64,000 bases of DNA from positions 39,232,397-39,296,396 of the forward strand of contig NC_087070.1 of assembly GCF_963678635.1 (NCBI RefSeq), read 5' to 3'. Below the pieces are notes generated by a model, which was given only the letters and a program-made list of their open reading frames with translations, had not been told where the DNA came from and made no database searches. The stretch comes from Symsagittifera roscoffensis (lineage: Eukaryota; Xenacoelomorpha; Acoela; Convolutidae). Of this stretch, positions 1-11,128 are shown piece by piece (the stretch's first letter is position 1; the number at the start of each line of letters is the position of its first letter). The translations under genes and the position numbers were made by a program.

Positions 1-597
1 TCAGCATGAGATTACGTCATGGGAACCATATGCACCATCATATGCAATTTCTAAGAAATCATAAGCGGCTCAGTTGTCAGCGACTTACGGTATTCTAGAA
101 TACTCTGCGATTTCAAATTAAAGTCTCGTACCGAGTACTCTGCGACTCAAAATTAGGAAAAGCAAGCGTGAAATGTACATTTTCTTAGCGTATTTTCAGA
201 GCTCCAAGGCTCACTAGAAGGAGAATGTTCACGACAATGATGAAGCAAGTGGGAGAACTTTTTAGTTCAAGTTTGAGAAAAAGGACTCTTCTTATAAAAA
301 AAAGTACGCGCGTTTTCATGATTTCAAAAATTGTCGCCCGCTGATATTGAACCGTTGAGTGTTCTAAGTTACTGGTAACTAAGCCGATGCTATAATAATC
401 GGGATAAAATGAATTTCCAATCGTTGCTTTCAAAAACAACAGATGACGCAAATCTAAATTACGCGACCAACCTAATTGTGTAGATACACGTGACATAGAT
501 GTGGCCGTATTCATCATGATCCCGGCAATCACTCGGCTAAAAATACAGCAAATTTGGCCAGTTACCCGAGATATAAATAACAAATCCTGTAAAAAAC
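1..597. other. Left edge, no recognisable gene
   Basis: An open frame of about 130 codons lies on the minus strand (185-583), but its translation shows no motif or family I recognise and has no visible splice or start context. It could be a chance frame or mobile-element debris. The missing last exon of the large minus-strand gene would lie to this side, but I do not recognise it here. Confidence 0.3.
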
Positions 598-834
598 CTT
601 AAAAGGGTTACCCGAGTCGAGATTTTTCACCTAATTTGAAGCAAGATTTGAGCGGTTTGAGCGGTTTTTTTAGACAATTACGCTCAAAATCTTGCTTCAA
701 AATGAGCGGTTTGAGCGGTTTTTGAACGGTTTATCTAAAAAAACCGCTCAAAAACCGCGCAATACTTGAACGGTTTTGAGTGGTTTATCTAAAAAAACCG
801 CTCAAAAACCGCGCAAGATTTAATAATAAAAAGT

Positions 835-907
835 CGACCACAGAGGGATTCGAACCCGCAATCTTTTGATTCGAAGTCAGACGCCTTATCCGTTAGGCTA
901 TGCGGAC
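835..907 (-). tRNA. tRNA-Arg (anticodon TCG)
   Basis: The reverse complement reads as a 73-nt cloverleaf. The A box is TAGCCTAACGG and the B box GGTTCGAATCC, both at the polymerase III consensus. The anticodon loop gives TCG (arginine CGA codons) between stem halves TCTGA and TCAAA that pair except at one position. The acceptor halves GTCCGCA and TGTGGTC pair except for a T-T at position 2, where eukaryotic tRNA-Arg(TCG) normally has A-T. There is no intron. It sits inside the CCGCTCAAA palindromic element, so it may have been captured and could be a functional copy or a young pseudogene. Confidence 0.85.
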
Positions 908-1039
908 TTGCTGGAAGCTTAATATTCGCTGTATTTGTTCTACTGAATATGTTCAATGTTTTAGACATGCACAACAAATATACTGTCAAGATTTTTATTG
1001 TCAGTCTCTACAAAATAACAAAAATAATCGATTATAAGA

Positions 1040-1265
1040 TCGCACACCAACCCCCCCCCCCCACCTCTATCTAGAGTTGATGTCCCCCCTCACCTCTTAC
1101 TAAAGTTGATGTCCCTTACTAGAGTTAGATGTCCCCTAACTAGAGAGAGAGGGGGCACGTCGTGGTTGGGGGTTTCATGGGGGGATGGTTTAACGTGAGG
1201 GGGTTACGTCGTGGGTTGGGGGGTACGTTGAGGAGGGGTACGTTTGGGGGGGGGGGGGTACGTTG
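1040..1265. repeat. C- and G-homopolymer-rich simple sequence
   Basis: This low-complexity stretch has a C run near 1050, several near-copies of a GTTGATGTCCCC-type phrase (1075-1140), then G runs separated by TACGT phrases (1145-1260). The run spacing is compatible with G-quadruplex formation on the plus strand on the right and on the minus strand on the left. It has no coding content and is the core of the palindromic element. Confidence 0.6.
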
Positions 1266-1943
1266 CTCAAAAACCGCTCAAATCTTGCTTGAAAAACCGT
1301 TCAAAAATCACCGCAAGAAATGAGCGGTTTTTGAGCGGTTTTTTAAGCAAGATTTGAGCGGTTTGAGCGGTTTTTCCAAAAAAACCGCCCAAACCGCCCA
1401 AACCGCTCAAACCGCTCAAATCTTGCTGGAAAACCGCTCAAACCGCTCAAATCTTGAGCGGTTTTTGAGCGGGATCTCGACCCGGGTAATAAAAAACATA
1501 TTAATTTTATTTTCCCACAGTAGTCTTATCACCTACACTCCTACAAATCAAGTTTTCTAGTTTTTTTTTTTCAAACATTCACGGCTAATTTTTGTCTTCA
1601 ATTAAATGGAAATTCAGAAGACATAAGATATGTTTACATCTGAGAGCATTCATTTGCGCTTTTTTTCTAACCGTTCTGTCCATATTAATTGCATATTGAA
1701 ATTTAGCTTCAAAAAAGTTTGATTAATAATTTAAACAATTATCAGCAGTAAAGTGAAACCATATGGACCAGATGAGCAATTTATCTTCCCTTTTGAGATA
1801 AAAAGTTGTGAAATTCCTCCTTTACATTTGTTTGAAGCCCTTATACAAGGGCGGGTCTAGGAGTTTCTGCTGTTGTTGTAGCTACACTGATTTCGGTTTC
1901 GAACTTTCATTTGAATTGGAGAGATCGATTCTGTTTGAGAGAT

Positions 1944-1944
<1 letters not shown>

Positions 1945-1983
<39 letters not shown>
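1945..1983. repeat. (GA)n microsatellite
   Basis: About 19 uninterrupted GA dinucleotides. The Arg-Glu frame read through it is an artefact. Confidence 0.95.
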
Positions 1984-1985
<2 letters not shown>

Positions 1986-2204
1986 GGGATTTTTCGTTGG
2001 TCGTCTTGTATAATCTATCACTGCAGGGCTGTGTTGGTGCCTCCTCTCTGCATGGGACACTCAGAAGGAGATTTGGTTGTCGTTAATGATACCCCTTCTA
2101 GGGGCCAAGTTTTTCGGCGCGCGGAGAACCCAGTGATACTCCATGCCCAGTTCCAGCGGGAAATTTTTAGTAAATGGGAAACCTAGAAAATTCGTTACGT
2201 GGGG

Positions 2205-5200
2205 TTATGTGATAAGGTACAGATGAATGGCAGCTTCTTCGGAGTTCTCCCATAGGCTGTCGATGGTAAGTGCGATAGGGTGTACCCGGCAATTAAACAG
2301 ATGTTCAGTGGTGTGCGGTCCTATATAGCAACTTGGGCAGACGTCAGGTACATTGTAATTTAATCTATGGTAGTAACTATTAAAGTGGGTTGAATCCCCC
2401 GGTCTAAATTGTGCTGGCGTACATCTGGTTTTCCGCTCAAATTTGTTTTCATTAGCTGCTATTATTGGCGGAATTCTGCCGAGCAGCTTAGATTTCTCGT
2501 TGAGGAAACTTTGTACTTCGGTGGCATGAAAATTTTGATCCCCAAACATATTCAAGCTTAGATATGCTTTCCTGGTTGCTCGTAAGCAAGAGTTCAATTT
2601 CGCATTTGAAACTATGTTTAAAGGTAGACCTGATGTTTCGGTTGAACCATTTATAATTTAAATTATAGTGATCTGTTCTGTGCTTTCGAAAACATCTAAG
2701 CAAAAACTGTCTGGGGAGCATTTCATTATGATTTCTGGCCGGAACTAATTTTTGCTTTGTCGTGCAAATGCGTGATTTCGCTCATTTTTACGCAACCAGT
2801 GATTGTTCTTAGTGCTTTGTTTTTCTCAGATGTTGCCAGTTAGTGTAGCTCAGAGTGAGGGTCCAAACGGGTGGTCCATAGTTTAGTACACTCCTCCCAA
2901 TCGACTTGTAAGTAATATTTGAAGTTTCTTTAGAGCGGCCCTAATTAGTGCCGACAAGCTTTTTCAGAACGTTATTTCTTTTTTGGAAGTTTTTCACAGA
3001 GCTTAACACAGTGTTCGTTAAAGTTAAATTGGTTGTCGATTGTAACGCCGATAACTTTTGGTTTCGGGTGGCAGGTAGCTGGGTGCCGTCGACAATTAAC
3101 ATTTGGTTCTATGTTGAACTCTTTTCAAATTGGGCTGTTGCTTGCAACAAGCAACCTAATCGAGTGAAAAACGAAATGGAAATTATTAACCGCCAAAAAA
3201 CTGATTTAAACCAACAAAGATTGTTTCAAATGTTTGATTTAATCTACGCGGGATTAATCCTATTTTTATGTAATGTAATTTTATATCGAATTATCCAAAT
3301 TTTCAAAACAGCTTGTAAAATTGATCCACATTAAGAAGCAGCAGTTGGGTGAGCCTTGTGACTCTGGTTTGGACAGATAGAGACTGGATCAAGGCTCATA
3401 TCACAAACTCAACAAGTAAAAAAATTGCGAATATTGCGATACAACGTTTTAGAGTTCTTGTATTGTAATGCTAGCATTGAATACTCGCTGCAGGCACACG
3501 CCAAAAACCCATTGAAGTTATATTGACATTTGCAAGACTTTTCTTTTTAAATAAAAGATGTTCAACTTCATTGTTTTGGTATACACAATGAAGCAGGTAT
3601 AAGCTGTTCCCCTCCCTCTGATATACAGTCATATCTTCGTTGAATCAAAGTTAAAGTAAAATCTCAGCTACGTCAAGCTGAGTTGGTCCGCTATTGAAAA
3701 GTTTTAGGCTTCGGCGAGAAACCATGGGCAATTAAGTTAACAAGATAGATGTAAATTTATTTTTTAAGAGTGACAGATTTCTGTTTGTAAGCCAGGTATT
3801 GAGGTTTTTTAAATATGGATTTATGGTCTGCGTTAAGTGGCTGATGTTGGGTCTTGGTGTTGTTATGGTAATATCATCTCCGTATTTTGTTAATTTCATC
3901 TTTTTTTCTTATGTGGTGGCAATTAGACAGCATACGTTCAAAACGACCGGGGAAAACACACCATCTTGATGAACAACTTGTTTCACAATGCTGTGTTTGC
4001 ATTCAATGACTCTGATTTCTACATAAGTGTGTAAAAATCCAATCACGAAGATAGGCAAGAAGCCCTCTTAGGTATTATTAGATAGATTCGAGCTGGCAGT
4101 GTCGTTGAGAAGATGGTGATGATCAACAGTATCGAAGGCTGCAGTCAAGTCTAAGGCGACCATTAGTAATCTTTGATATGGTTTTATCTAGTTCAAGTCA
4201 GTTTTGATGTAGAACGAGATGCAGTTAAGACTAGTGCTAGTTAATCTTTCTTTTCTAAGGCGGTGCTAATTTTCACGAAAATCTTTGTTAAAGTTAAATC
4301 AGGTAAAAGAATGCGCTCTACGAATTTGTTCCTAGAAAAATCAATGCAGTTGGTCTGTAGCTCTTAGCTTGTTCAGTATCTTTTCCTGTTTTGGCTAGGG
4401 TTTTTTTTTCCAGTTTTCAGGAATGATTTCATTACTCAGTGAGAAGCTGATTATCTTTCTCGAAAAATCAATAGCTTGTTTTCCAATGAAATGTAGATGT
4501 ATTGGTGCGATGTTGTCTGGTCCGAGCACTTTACTTTTCTTACGGGACTTAGATGTATCTTCCACCATTTTTGTCGAAACTTTAAATTCATCTAGTTGCA
4601 TTATCTTACGTAAAACCGGCCTTTTTGTCTTTGGCGAGGGGTGAATTGTTGGTTGAACTGTTTACAAGTTTTTTTCGGTGTTGAGAATTGGTTCATCATC
4701 GACAAGTATGGGCGTAATTCTAGGTGTTTTGGCAGTGGTGATTGATAGTCCTTTGACTGTAGACCAGAGTTTATTTTTTACACCTCAATTGTCAACATTT
4801 CCAAGAAAGACAATCCATTTAGCCTTTTTGTTACAATTGTCCAATTTAGTTTACTTATTTTGGAGGATCCACGCACGGTTGTTTGAGATATTCCCTTTCT
4901 TGTGGAAATTTAAGAGCTTCTGTTGAAAAATTGGGTCTTACCTTTTTAAACCTTCAGTGAGGTATATATCTAAGAGCCACGCCGCAATTAAATTTCCGAA
5001 AAACTTTTTCGCCTCCCATGGCTGATTTGGGCAGTGGTATTTTTCTTTCAAAAGGCTTTTTCGCTCTCAGTTTGAAAAATTTTCCAGTTCGCTTCCCTAA
5101 GAATCATGTAAGTTTTGGATGCTTTAACTGTTTGAATTTCACATGTGATTTCCACGGTAATGGCAGAACAATCAGACCCAAGTATTTTGCTATAAAACCA

Positions 5201-6106
5201 ACTTGTGGTTATTGCAAAATTTGATGTTGCTAAACTAATATTAGGTGAGCTAACAAAGTTATTTATTTTCCTAGTGCGTGTTATTTCGTTGAGTAGAACG
5301 AAGTCGGAGACATCAATTTCTTCTGCAGATTTCGCACGAGGCAGGTTTTAATTCGGAGAATCACAGAACATTATGTGCCTTATTATGACCTAATATTATT
5401 GCATGTGTTCGTTAGTAGGTTTAAGAGAGACGCAGTTTATCCAGGATTAAAACTTGAATGTGGCGGGATGTACGTGTTATAAAGTGTAAGGTTGGATGTG
5501 TTGGTTACTAATTTAATTGCTTTTATGTGGGGGTCAAATTGGGGAAGTTTAAGAGTTTGGTGTTCGATATCCTTGATAATAAATGCAAGTCCGCCTTCTC
5601 TGCCGCGGTTGCTAGGTCGGTTTTGAGCAACAATTTGGTATCCATGTGAGGGCTTGGATTCATAAGTTAAAAATGTCTTTTGTATTGCTGCATTTTTGGT
5701 GTCAGTTTTTGCCATGCGGTGAATAATATTGTCCAATTTAGGTCCTAGGCGGATTGGATTGTATTGAGTTGTAGAACTTTAGTTTGATGCTCATTTTTCG
5801 GTGGCGGTGGTTGTTGTTGTTTGTTGAGGGAGTCAGTGAGGTAAATTTTACAGTAGTTACATTACCCACAGTAAAAACTGCGTGACCATTGGCTTATATG
5901 TTTAAGGGTGGAGCATTTTAGTGTTTAGTGTATCCAGCCTCCAAAGTGGCACCATACTCTTTATTGACTAAAATTCTGGTGTGACATATGCTACAGTGAG
6001 GGACTAGGATAGGTTCTATTCCGCTGCGAATGAAAGAATGGGAACTGGAAGTCCAGCCAATAGCAAGAACTTGAACAGGTAGGCTCGTTTTGGCTGCTCG
6101 CTGCAC
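2205..6106 (-). mobile_element. Decayed Jockey-like LINE (endonuclease plus reverse transcriptase)
   Basis: On the minus strand, in 5' to 3' order, several broken frames make one non-LTR retrotransposon. There is a cysteine-containing segment near 5918-6106. An AP-endonuclease segment (5437-5736) contains AIQKT and NRPSNRGREGGLAF. RT begins with KVLGPDNIAPIHL and IPENWKK (4395-4601), then domain A as MVALDLTAAFDTVDH (about 4090-4170), the catalytic box YGDD (about 3870) and NPKVIGVTID (about 3050). The C-terminal zone has ALRTITGCVKMS (about 2750-2830) and a CPSCYIGPHTTEHLF cysteine/histidine block with an EEAA tail (2205-2597). Many stops and frameshifts separate these blocks, so it is dead. 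It lies in the same orientation as the large gene, probably in one of its downstream introns or beyond its 3' end. The order and motifs fit the Jockey clade; the exact ends are not visible. Confidence 0.85.
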
Positions 6107-6208
6107 AAAAGCAAATGTTTTGTTTCGTCTCTTCGTTCTCTCTTTTTCTCTCCTGTTCCTGCTTCTCTTTCGTTTTTCTCTTGCCTACTTTTCCCTTCTC
6201 TCTCATTT

Positions 6209-6210
<2 letters not shown>

Positions 6211-6240
<30 letters not shown>
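6211..6240. repeat. (CT)n microsatellite
   Basis: Fifteen CT dinucleotides inside a wider pyrimidine-rich zone (6115-6270). Confidence 0.95.
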
Positions 6241-6243
<3 letters not shown>

Positions 6244-6299
6244 AAAATTCTCTCTAATTTTCTCTCTTTGGTTGTCGACACGAAACTTACCAAACTGTC

Positions 6300-7902
6300 G
6301 CTCTAGGATTTTCTCGAGAGTTAGGGTGGTTTTTCAAAATTTTTCAAAAATAAATCGACTTTTACTGAGATCAAACAAATTGGTTTTCTGAGCTCTTCCA
6401 TATCACTAAAAAGAAATTATTTTGACCAAAACTTCTTCGCCGAAATGATTTTAAAAAAGAACAGGCAAAAAAGACGTCTTCATGCTTTTTTTAGAACGTT
6501 TCAATCTAAAATTGGCAGATTCCAGCTTTGAATCTGCTACTGTGCTGCAGTATGAACTAAGTTATAAAAAAAAAACTTACGTGATTTGTTTTGTTACTTA
6601 GATCAAATGACCTTCGGTATTGATTAGATACCTGTCAGTTTTATGCTGAGCATCGATTTTCGGTCTATATGCATCACTGTTTGAAACTAGTCTGAGAATA
6701 ACCTTTTAAATTAAACTCAATTTCTTATCTTTTTAGTCTTTTAACTTATTGTACGTATTTGTATCTGAGTAGTTTAGTAAAACAAGACTTTATTAACATT
6801 ATAGGTTTAAGACAAACTTTTCAACTTTAGAACGAATAAATTAGACAAAAACTAAAGATTTTCTGGCAATTTTGACGTCCAGTATGAGAAAAAACTTTCG
6901 TTTATTTTTGACGTTGCTTAATGACATCACAAGATTAACTTCGGATCACCCCAGAAGAAAAGAAACAATGAAAACAGGCCGAGTTTTTTTGACCGAAATG
7001 AGGATTCTACAAGAAAACTCGCAGAGTTCAAGGGCATTTAGGATTCTACGCCAGAATTTAGAGTTGCACGAGCTGGCCCTGTGATTGATCAAAAGGGTTT
7101 TACTGCTGACATTTTCAGAATCCAGTTTTTCATTTCATTTTTTTTGAAGTAAACCTGATTGATGATAATGTTCTAACGTTTTACATTTGTGCGAGTTTTA
7201 CTGTTTTCGTTACTTTTTCTAAAGATTTCCACAATCTTGGATCAGATTTTCCTGTCAAGAAAATGTTGTTTATTGCAATTCTGATGCAATCATATTTCTT
7301 TATGATGCAAAATATTTTGTGATGATGCAATAATATATAAATCGCAATTGAAGTTGTCTCAACTCAACAAAAAGTAAACATTGGATTTATTGTTTCGGTC
7401 ACTTTCGAAGCATTAATTATTGCGAGATTCCATTTTTTTAAACTTTCTTCAGCTATTTGACTACTTCAAAAAGGAAAACTTGTTGAGGATCAAATGTGCT
7501 ATCATATGAAAGACTTATTGGTCGTGATTCGGATACTAAAAAAAGTCCTGTCACCGTGAAAAAAACTGGTGCAAAAATTTGTGATTTTTAAACTGAATAA
7601 GACAAAAGTGAGAAGCTGACCTGTTAATTTTAATTCTACAAGTGAGTAATTATTTAAGCAATTGTCATTTTTTAATCTTGCAGTTTTTCACTGAACTCAA
7701 TCGCTCTTGACTAAAAAAAATTTTGCCAATTTTTTTGCAATTTTTATTTTAATTTTGTCATCATGCCCTCTAATTTTGTCAACTGGCTATTTCTCATAAA
7801 ATGGACTTGTAATAAATATTACCAAGAAACTCAGTTGATAGCATAATGCACAAAGGTGTAGAAAAAAAGACAATTTTGAGCGTAACTAATAAAAACAAAT
7901 AC
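6300..7902. other. AT-rich sequence downstream of exon 6, nothing recognised
   Basis: No coherent coding block, RNA gene or terminal repeat is visible on either strand. A 70-codon plus-strand frame (6872-7084) has no family resemblance. If the large gene continues leftwards, this is intron sequence; I could not find the next exon, which should begin in phase 2. Confidence 0.5.
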
Positions 7903-8095
7903 CTCATGTCTGTGGTAACATTTGGGAATTCTGGACTTGCATAGACGTTCTTGAATGCGAATTGGATTTCATTCCAAACCCTCGTGTATTTCAAGCATTC
8001 CTCCAGGCACAGGAACTTACTGGGCTCAAACACACTGCCTTCTATGAATTCTCTCACGCATTTGGGTAGTTCGGGTTTTCTAGCCGACATTCGTC
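7903..8095 (-). CDS. Giant gene exon 6
   Basis: The acceptor TTTGTTATAG lies just before 8095 and the donor GAG|GTATTT follows 7903. The exon enters in phase 1: the G ending exon 5 plus GA makes a Gly codon. It then reads ELPKCVREFIEGSVF and continues to NVTTDM, leaving in phase 2. In family members, the acidic hinge is followed by a short block of this kind (a His-Pro-x-Val-x-x-Phe-Val type helix), which supports the join. The final exon or exons remain unidentified. Confidence 0.75.
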
Positions 8096-10541
8096 CTATA
8101 ACAAAGTGTTCAGGTCAGCTCATGAATAAAAGAGAGACATTCAAAGTATTTGAAATNNNNNNNNNNNNNNNNNNNNNNNNNNNNNNNNNNNNNNNNNNNN
8201 NNNNNNNNNNNNNNNNNNNNNNNNNNNNNNNNNNNNNNNNNNNNNNNNNNNNNNNNNNNNNNNNNNNNNNNNNNNNNNNNNNNNNNNNNNNNNNNNNNNN
8301 NNNNNNNNNNNNNNNNNNNNNNNNNNNNNNNNNNNNNNNNNNNNNNNNNNNNNNNNTAAAGTGTTCAGGTCAGCTCATGAACAAAAGAGAGGCATTCAAA
8401 GTATTTGAAATACTCCCTATCCCCGTACCCCTCCCGGCTACTAAAAACTTGGTATAAAAGTGGAGATATTTGTAAACTAGTCCTTTCATCAACATAGCCA
8501 ATCGAAGATTGGAAAAGAGCAAAGACGCAAGTAAACATAAAAAAAAACACTTTGTTCAAAAAATCTCAAATTTCGAATTTCAAATAAAGATGCCCTTTAA
8601 CCTCTTTCAATTTCTAGAACAATTTATGATTGGGGCTTTTTCGATAAAATTAACCCAACTTGAGAAAAAAGGATCAACAGGTAAAGATTTTATTCCGCTG
8701 GAAAATTAAAAAGTAAATTCCACTTTCGAAACTATAAATCGGTCAAGAATTTCACGCTATTTGTGCGTTCATATTTGGAGAGCGCTATTTAGATCACTTT
8801 CAGCAGATGAAATTCAATTGACCTCAAAAGTGCATATATATCTAAGTGCATCGATATTTTAAGACTTTTTTCTGAAAAAAAAAACAAACAAAAACAAAAA
8901 AAATCAGCCAGACCTATATAAGAGTCTTCACTACGTTCATTACTCTTTATAAGTGCCAGGGTTGCTTGATTAAAATCAAGTGATTTCAATCCAATTCAAA
9001 TCTTGATTTTATACAGAGGTTAGGTTGGATTCAAATCAAAAGCGGGAAAATCGAAAATTCTCAGTGTTTTTCCCGCCAATTATACTCGAATTTTTACCCG
9101 CCAGTTTTGTAAAAACTGGTCTTGTGTATGAAGGTTTTAAAACAAAACTGAAATTTGATCAGTGTTTTCAAAATACCCTTCATTTTAATAAATTTTCTAA
9201 CACTTCTTTTGGTTTTTCTAAGACACTCGGCAGTTTTTGAAAAAGATGGGACTTAAATAAAAAATTGATTTAAATAAAAAAAACCCAATTCATTTGATTT
9301 TTTTTAAAATTTATATTGGATTCTTATGCAACCATGATAAATTCCATAGGAGGGATGTCACTCTAGTTTTAATGTAGGGTAGGGATGGTACACATCCCTT
9401 TATTTTATGACACTTATTTTTTGTATCTTCAATAACTCTATAGCTTTCGACCCCCTCACCGCCCCAAGGGTGCATGATCAATGAACAAGTGATCAATTTT
9501 GCCACTATGTAAATCATTTTAAAATAATATTTTCTCAAAATTCCGAAGAGCCTGCACAAAAGGCAATCAGAAACTTGATATGAAACGTGAGTGGCGGAGG
9601 GCATGATGAAGAAACTTTTTTATTGGTTCACTCCCTGAAAGTAAGCAATCCCCTCCCCAGGATGTAACTTTCGAAGAAAGGGCGGATTAGTTATGCTTGG
9701 GATGGTTTCATATTCAGTCAATTTCAGAATTTTTAATAAATTGTTTTCATCGTAGTTTTGCACACTATCTTAAGAGATATTATGGTCCGAAGGTCAAAGT
9801 ATAAAAAACATTCACTTGCGAGCATTTTTGTAAGCTTAAGAAAGCTGCTAACTTTTGGCCAATTTTGGCCAGTTATAACACACATAAGCAACGTATTAAA
9901 TCGTTCCAAATTAAACATTACTGCTCATATGTGGCTCCTATCTTTCAAACACAAAAAAATGTGTTTTGTAACTGGAAGTGGATCTAAAATTTGCTCGAGT
10001 CTTTTTCTACTTTTTTTTCAGATCGACCAAACTAATTTTGAGCTCCTTAAAGCAGCAAATTTTCTGCTCTGTGGGTTATATTCATGAAAAACCTGAGGAA
10101 AAATTTCTGGAGGTTTTCGACAAAACATGCGTTCTCGCGCGCTTTCCAATAAAAAATTACATACGGGCGCTACAAGTGCCTATAGAACACTTTTATTATT
10201 GAACGGCCAAATATGGATTTTGTATAAAAGTCCCACAAATTACCTTTTACGTAGTCAGTGAATTGAATCCTTCAGTGGATCGAATTCTCAAATCCACCTA
10301 TGTGTTCCAAATTACAATTTTCAAGTTCAGGAAGAAGAAACTGATCTTAGCAAGCGTGAATACTTGAGTAATTTGAAAAAAATAGGTGCGAAATGAGCTG
10401 ATATCACTTGAAACTGATATTAATGAGGACCTGACTGATCCTATAACAAGGAGAAACCCAGATTTTTTCAATTGAGCTCTAGTGCCAATTAAACAGTTCT
10501 TAGTGGAAAAAAATTTAAATGAAAAAAAAATCAAAAAACTC

Positions 10542-10579
<38 letters not shown>

Positions 10580-10686
10580 AGGGAGAGAGAGATATAGAGA
10601 GCGAAAGAGGAGAGAGAGAGAGGAGAGAGAGAGGAGGGAGAGAGAAAGAGGAGAGAGAGAGAGGAGGGAGGGAGATAGAGAGAGAA

Positions 10687-10720
<34 letters not shown>

Positions 10721-10824
10721 GGAGAGAGGAGGGGGAAGAGAGAGAGGAGAGAGAGAGAGGAGGGAGAGAGAGAGATAGAGAGAGGAGGGAGAGAGAGAGA
10801 GAGGAGGTAGAGAGAGAGGAGGGG

Positions 10825-10919
<95 letters not shown>

Positions 10920-11090
10920 TGAGAGAGAGAGAGAGAGAGAAGAGAGGAGAGAGAGAGGAGAGAGAGATGAGGGAGAGAGGAGGAGAGAGAGATGAGGGAG
11001 AGAGGAGGGAGAGAGAGAGGAGGGAGAGAGGAGAGAGAGAGAGAGGAGGGAGAGAGGAGAGAGAGAGAGAGGGGGGAGGGAGAGAGGAGG

Positions 11091-11128
<38 letters not shown>

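Larger units (their letters stand above)
598..1494. mobile_element. Palindromic CCGCTCAAA-rich element with TTACCCG(A/G)GTCGAGA ends
   Basis: The ends are imperfect inverted copies: left end about 607-621, right end about 1479-1493, both reading TTACCCG then A or G then GTCGAGA inwards. Both subterminal zones (about 640-820 and 1265-1470) are packed with the 9-mer AAACCGCTC and its complement, in both orientations and mixed with the phrase AAATCTTGC, so the two halves can fold on each other. The octamer TAAAAAAC occurs near both ends and might be a target duplication, but it does not sit symmetrically. The centre holds a tRNA-Arg gene and G/C-homopolymer-rich sequence. There is no transposase frame. 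I infer a non-autonomous foldback DNA element; the superfamily is unknown. Confidence 0.5.

Noticed and set aside
640-1470. CRISPR-like array of CCGCTCAAA units
   Set aside because: Units are in both orientations, without constant repeat length or spacers, and the DNA is eukaryotic.
2948-5224. Several plus-strand frames in the LINE zone
   Set aside because: They are antisense shadows of the LINE proteins on the minus strand.
7951-8457. Frame crossing the first N gap
   Set aside because: It is open only because N is translated as unknown; the coding exon is on the other strand.
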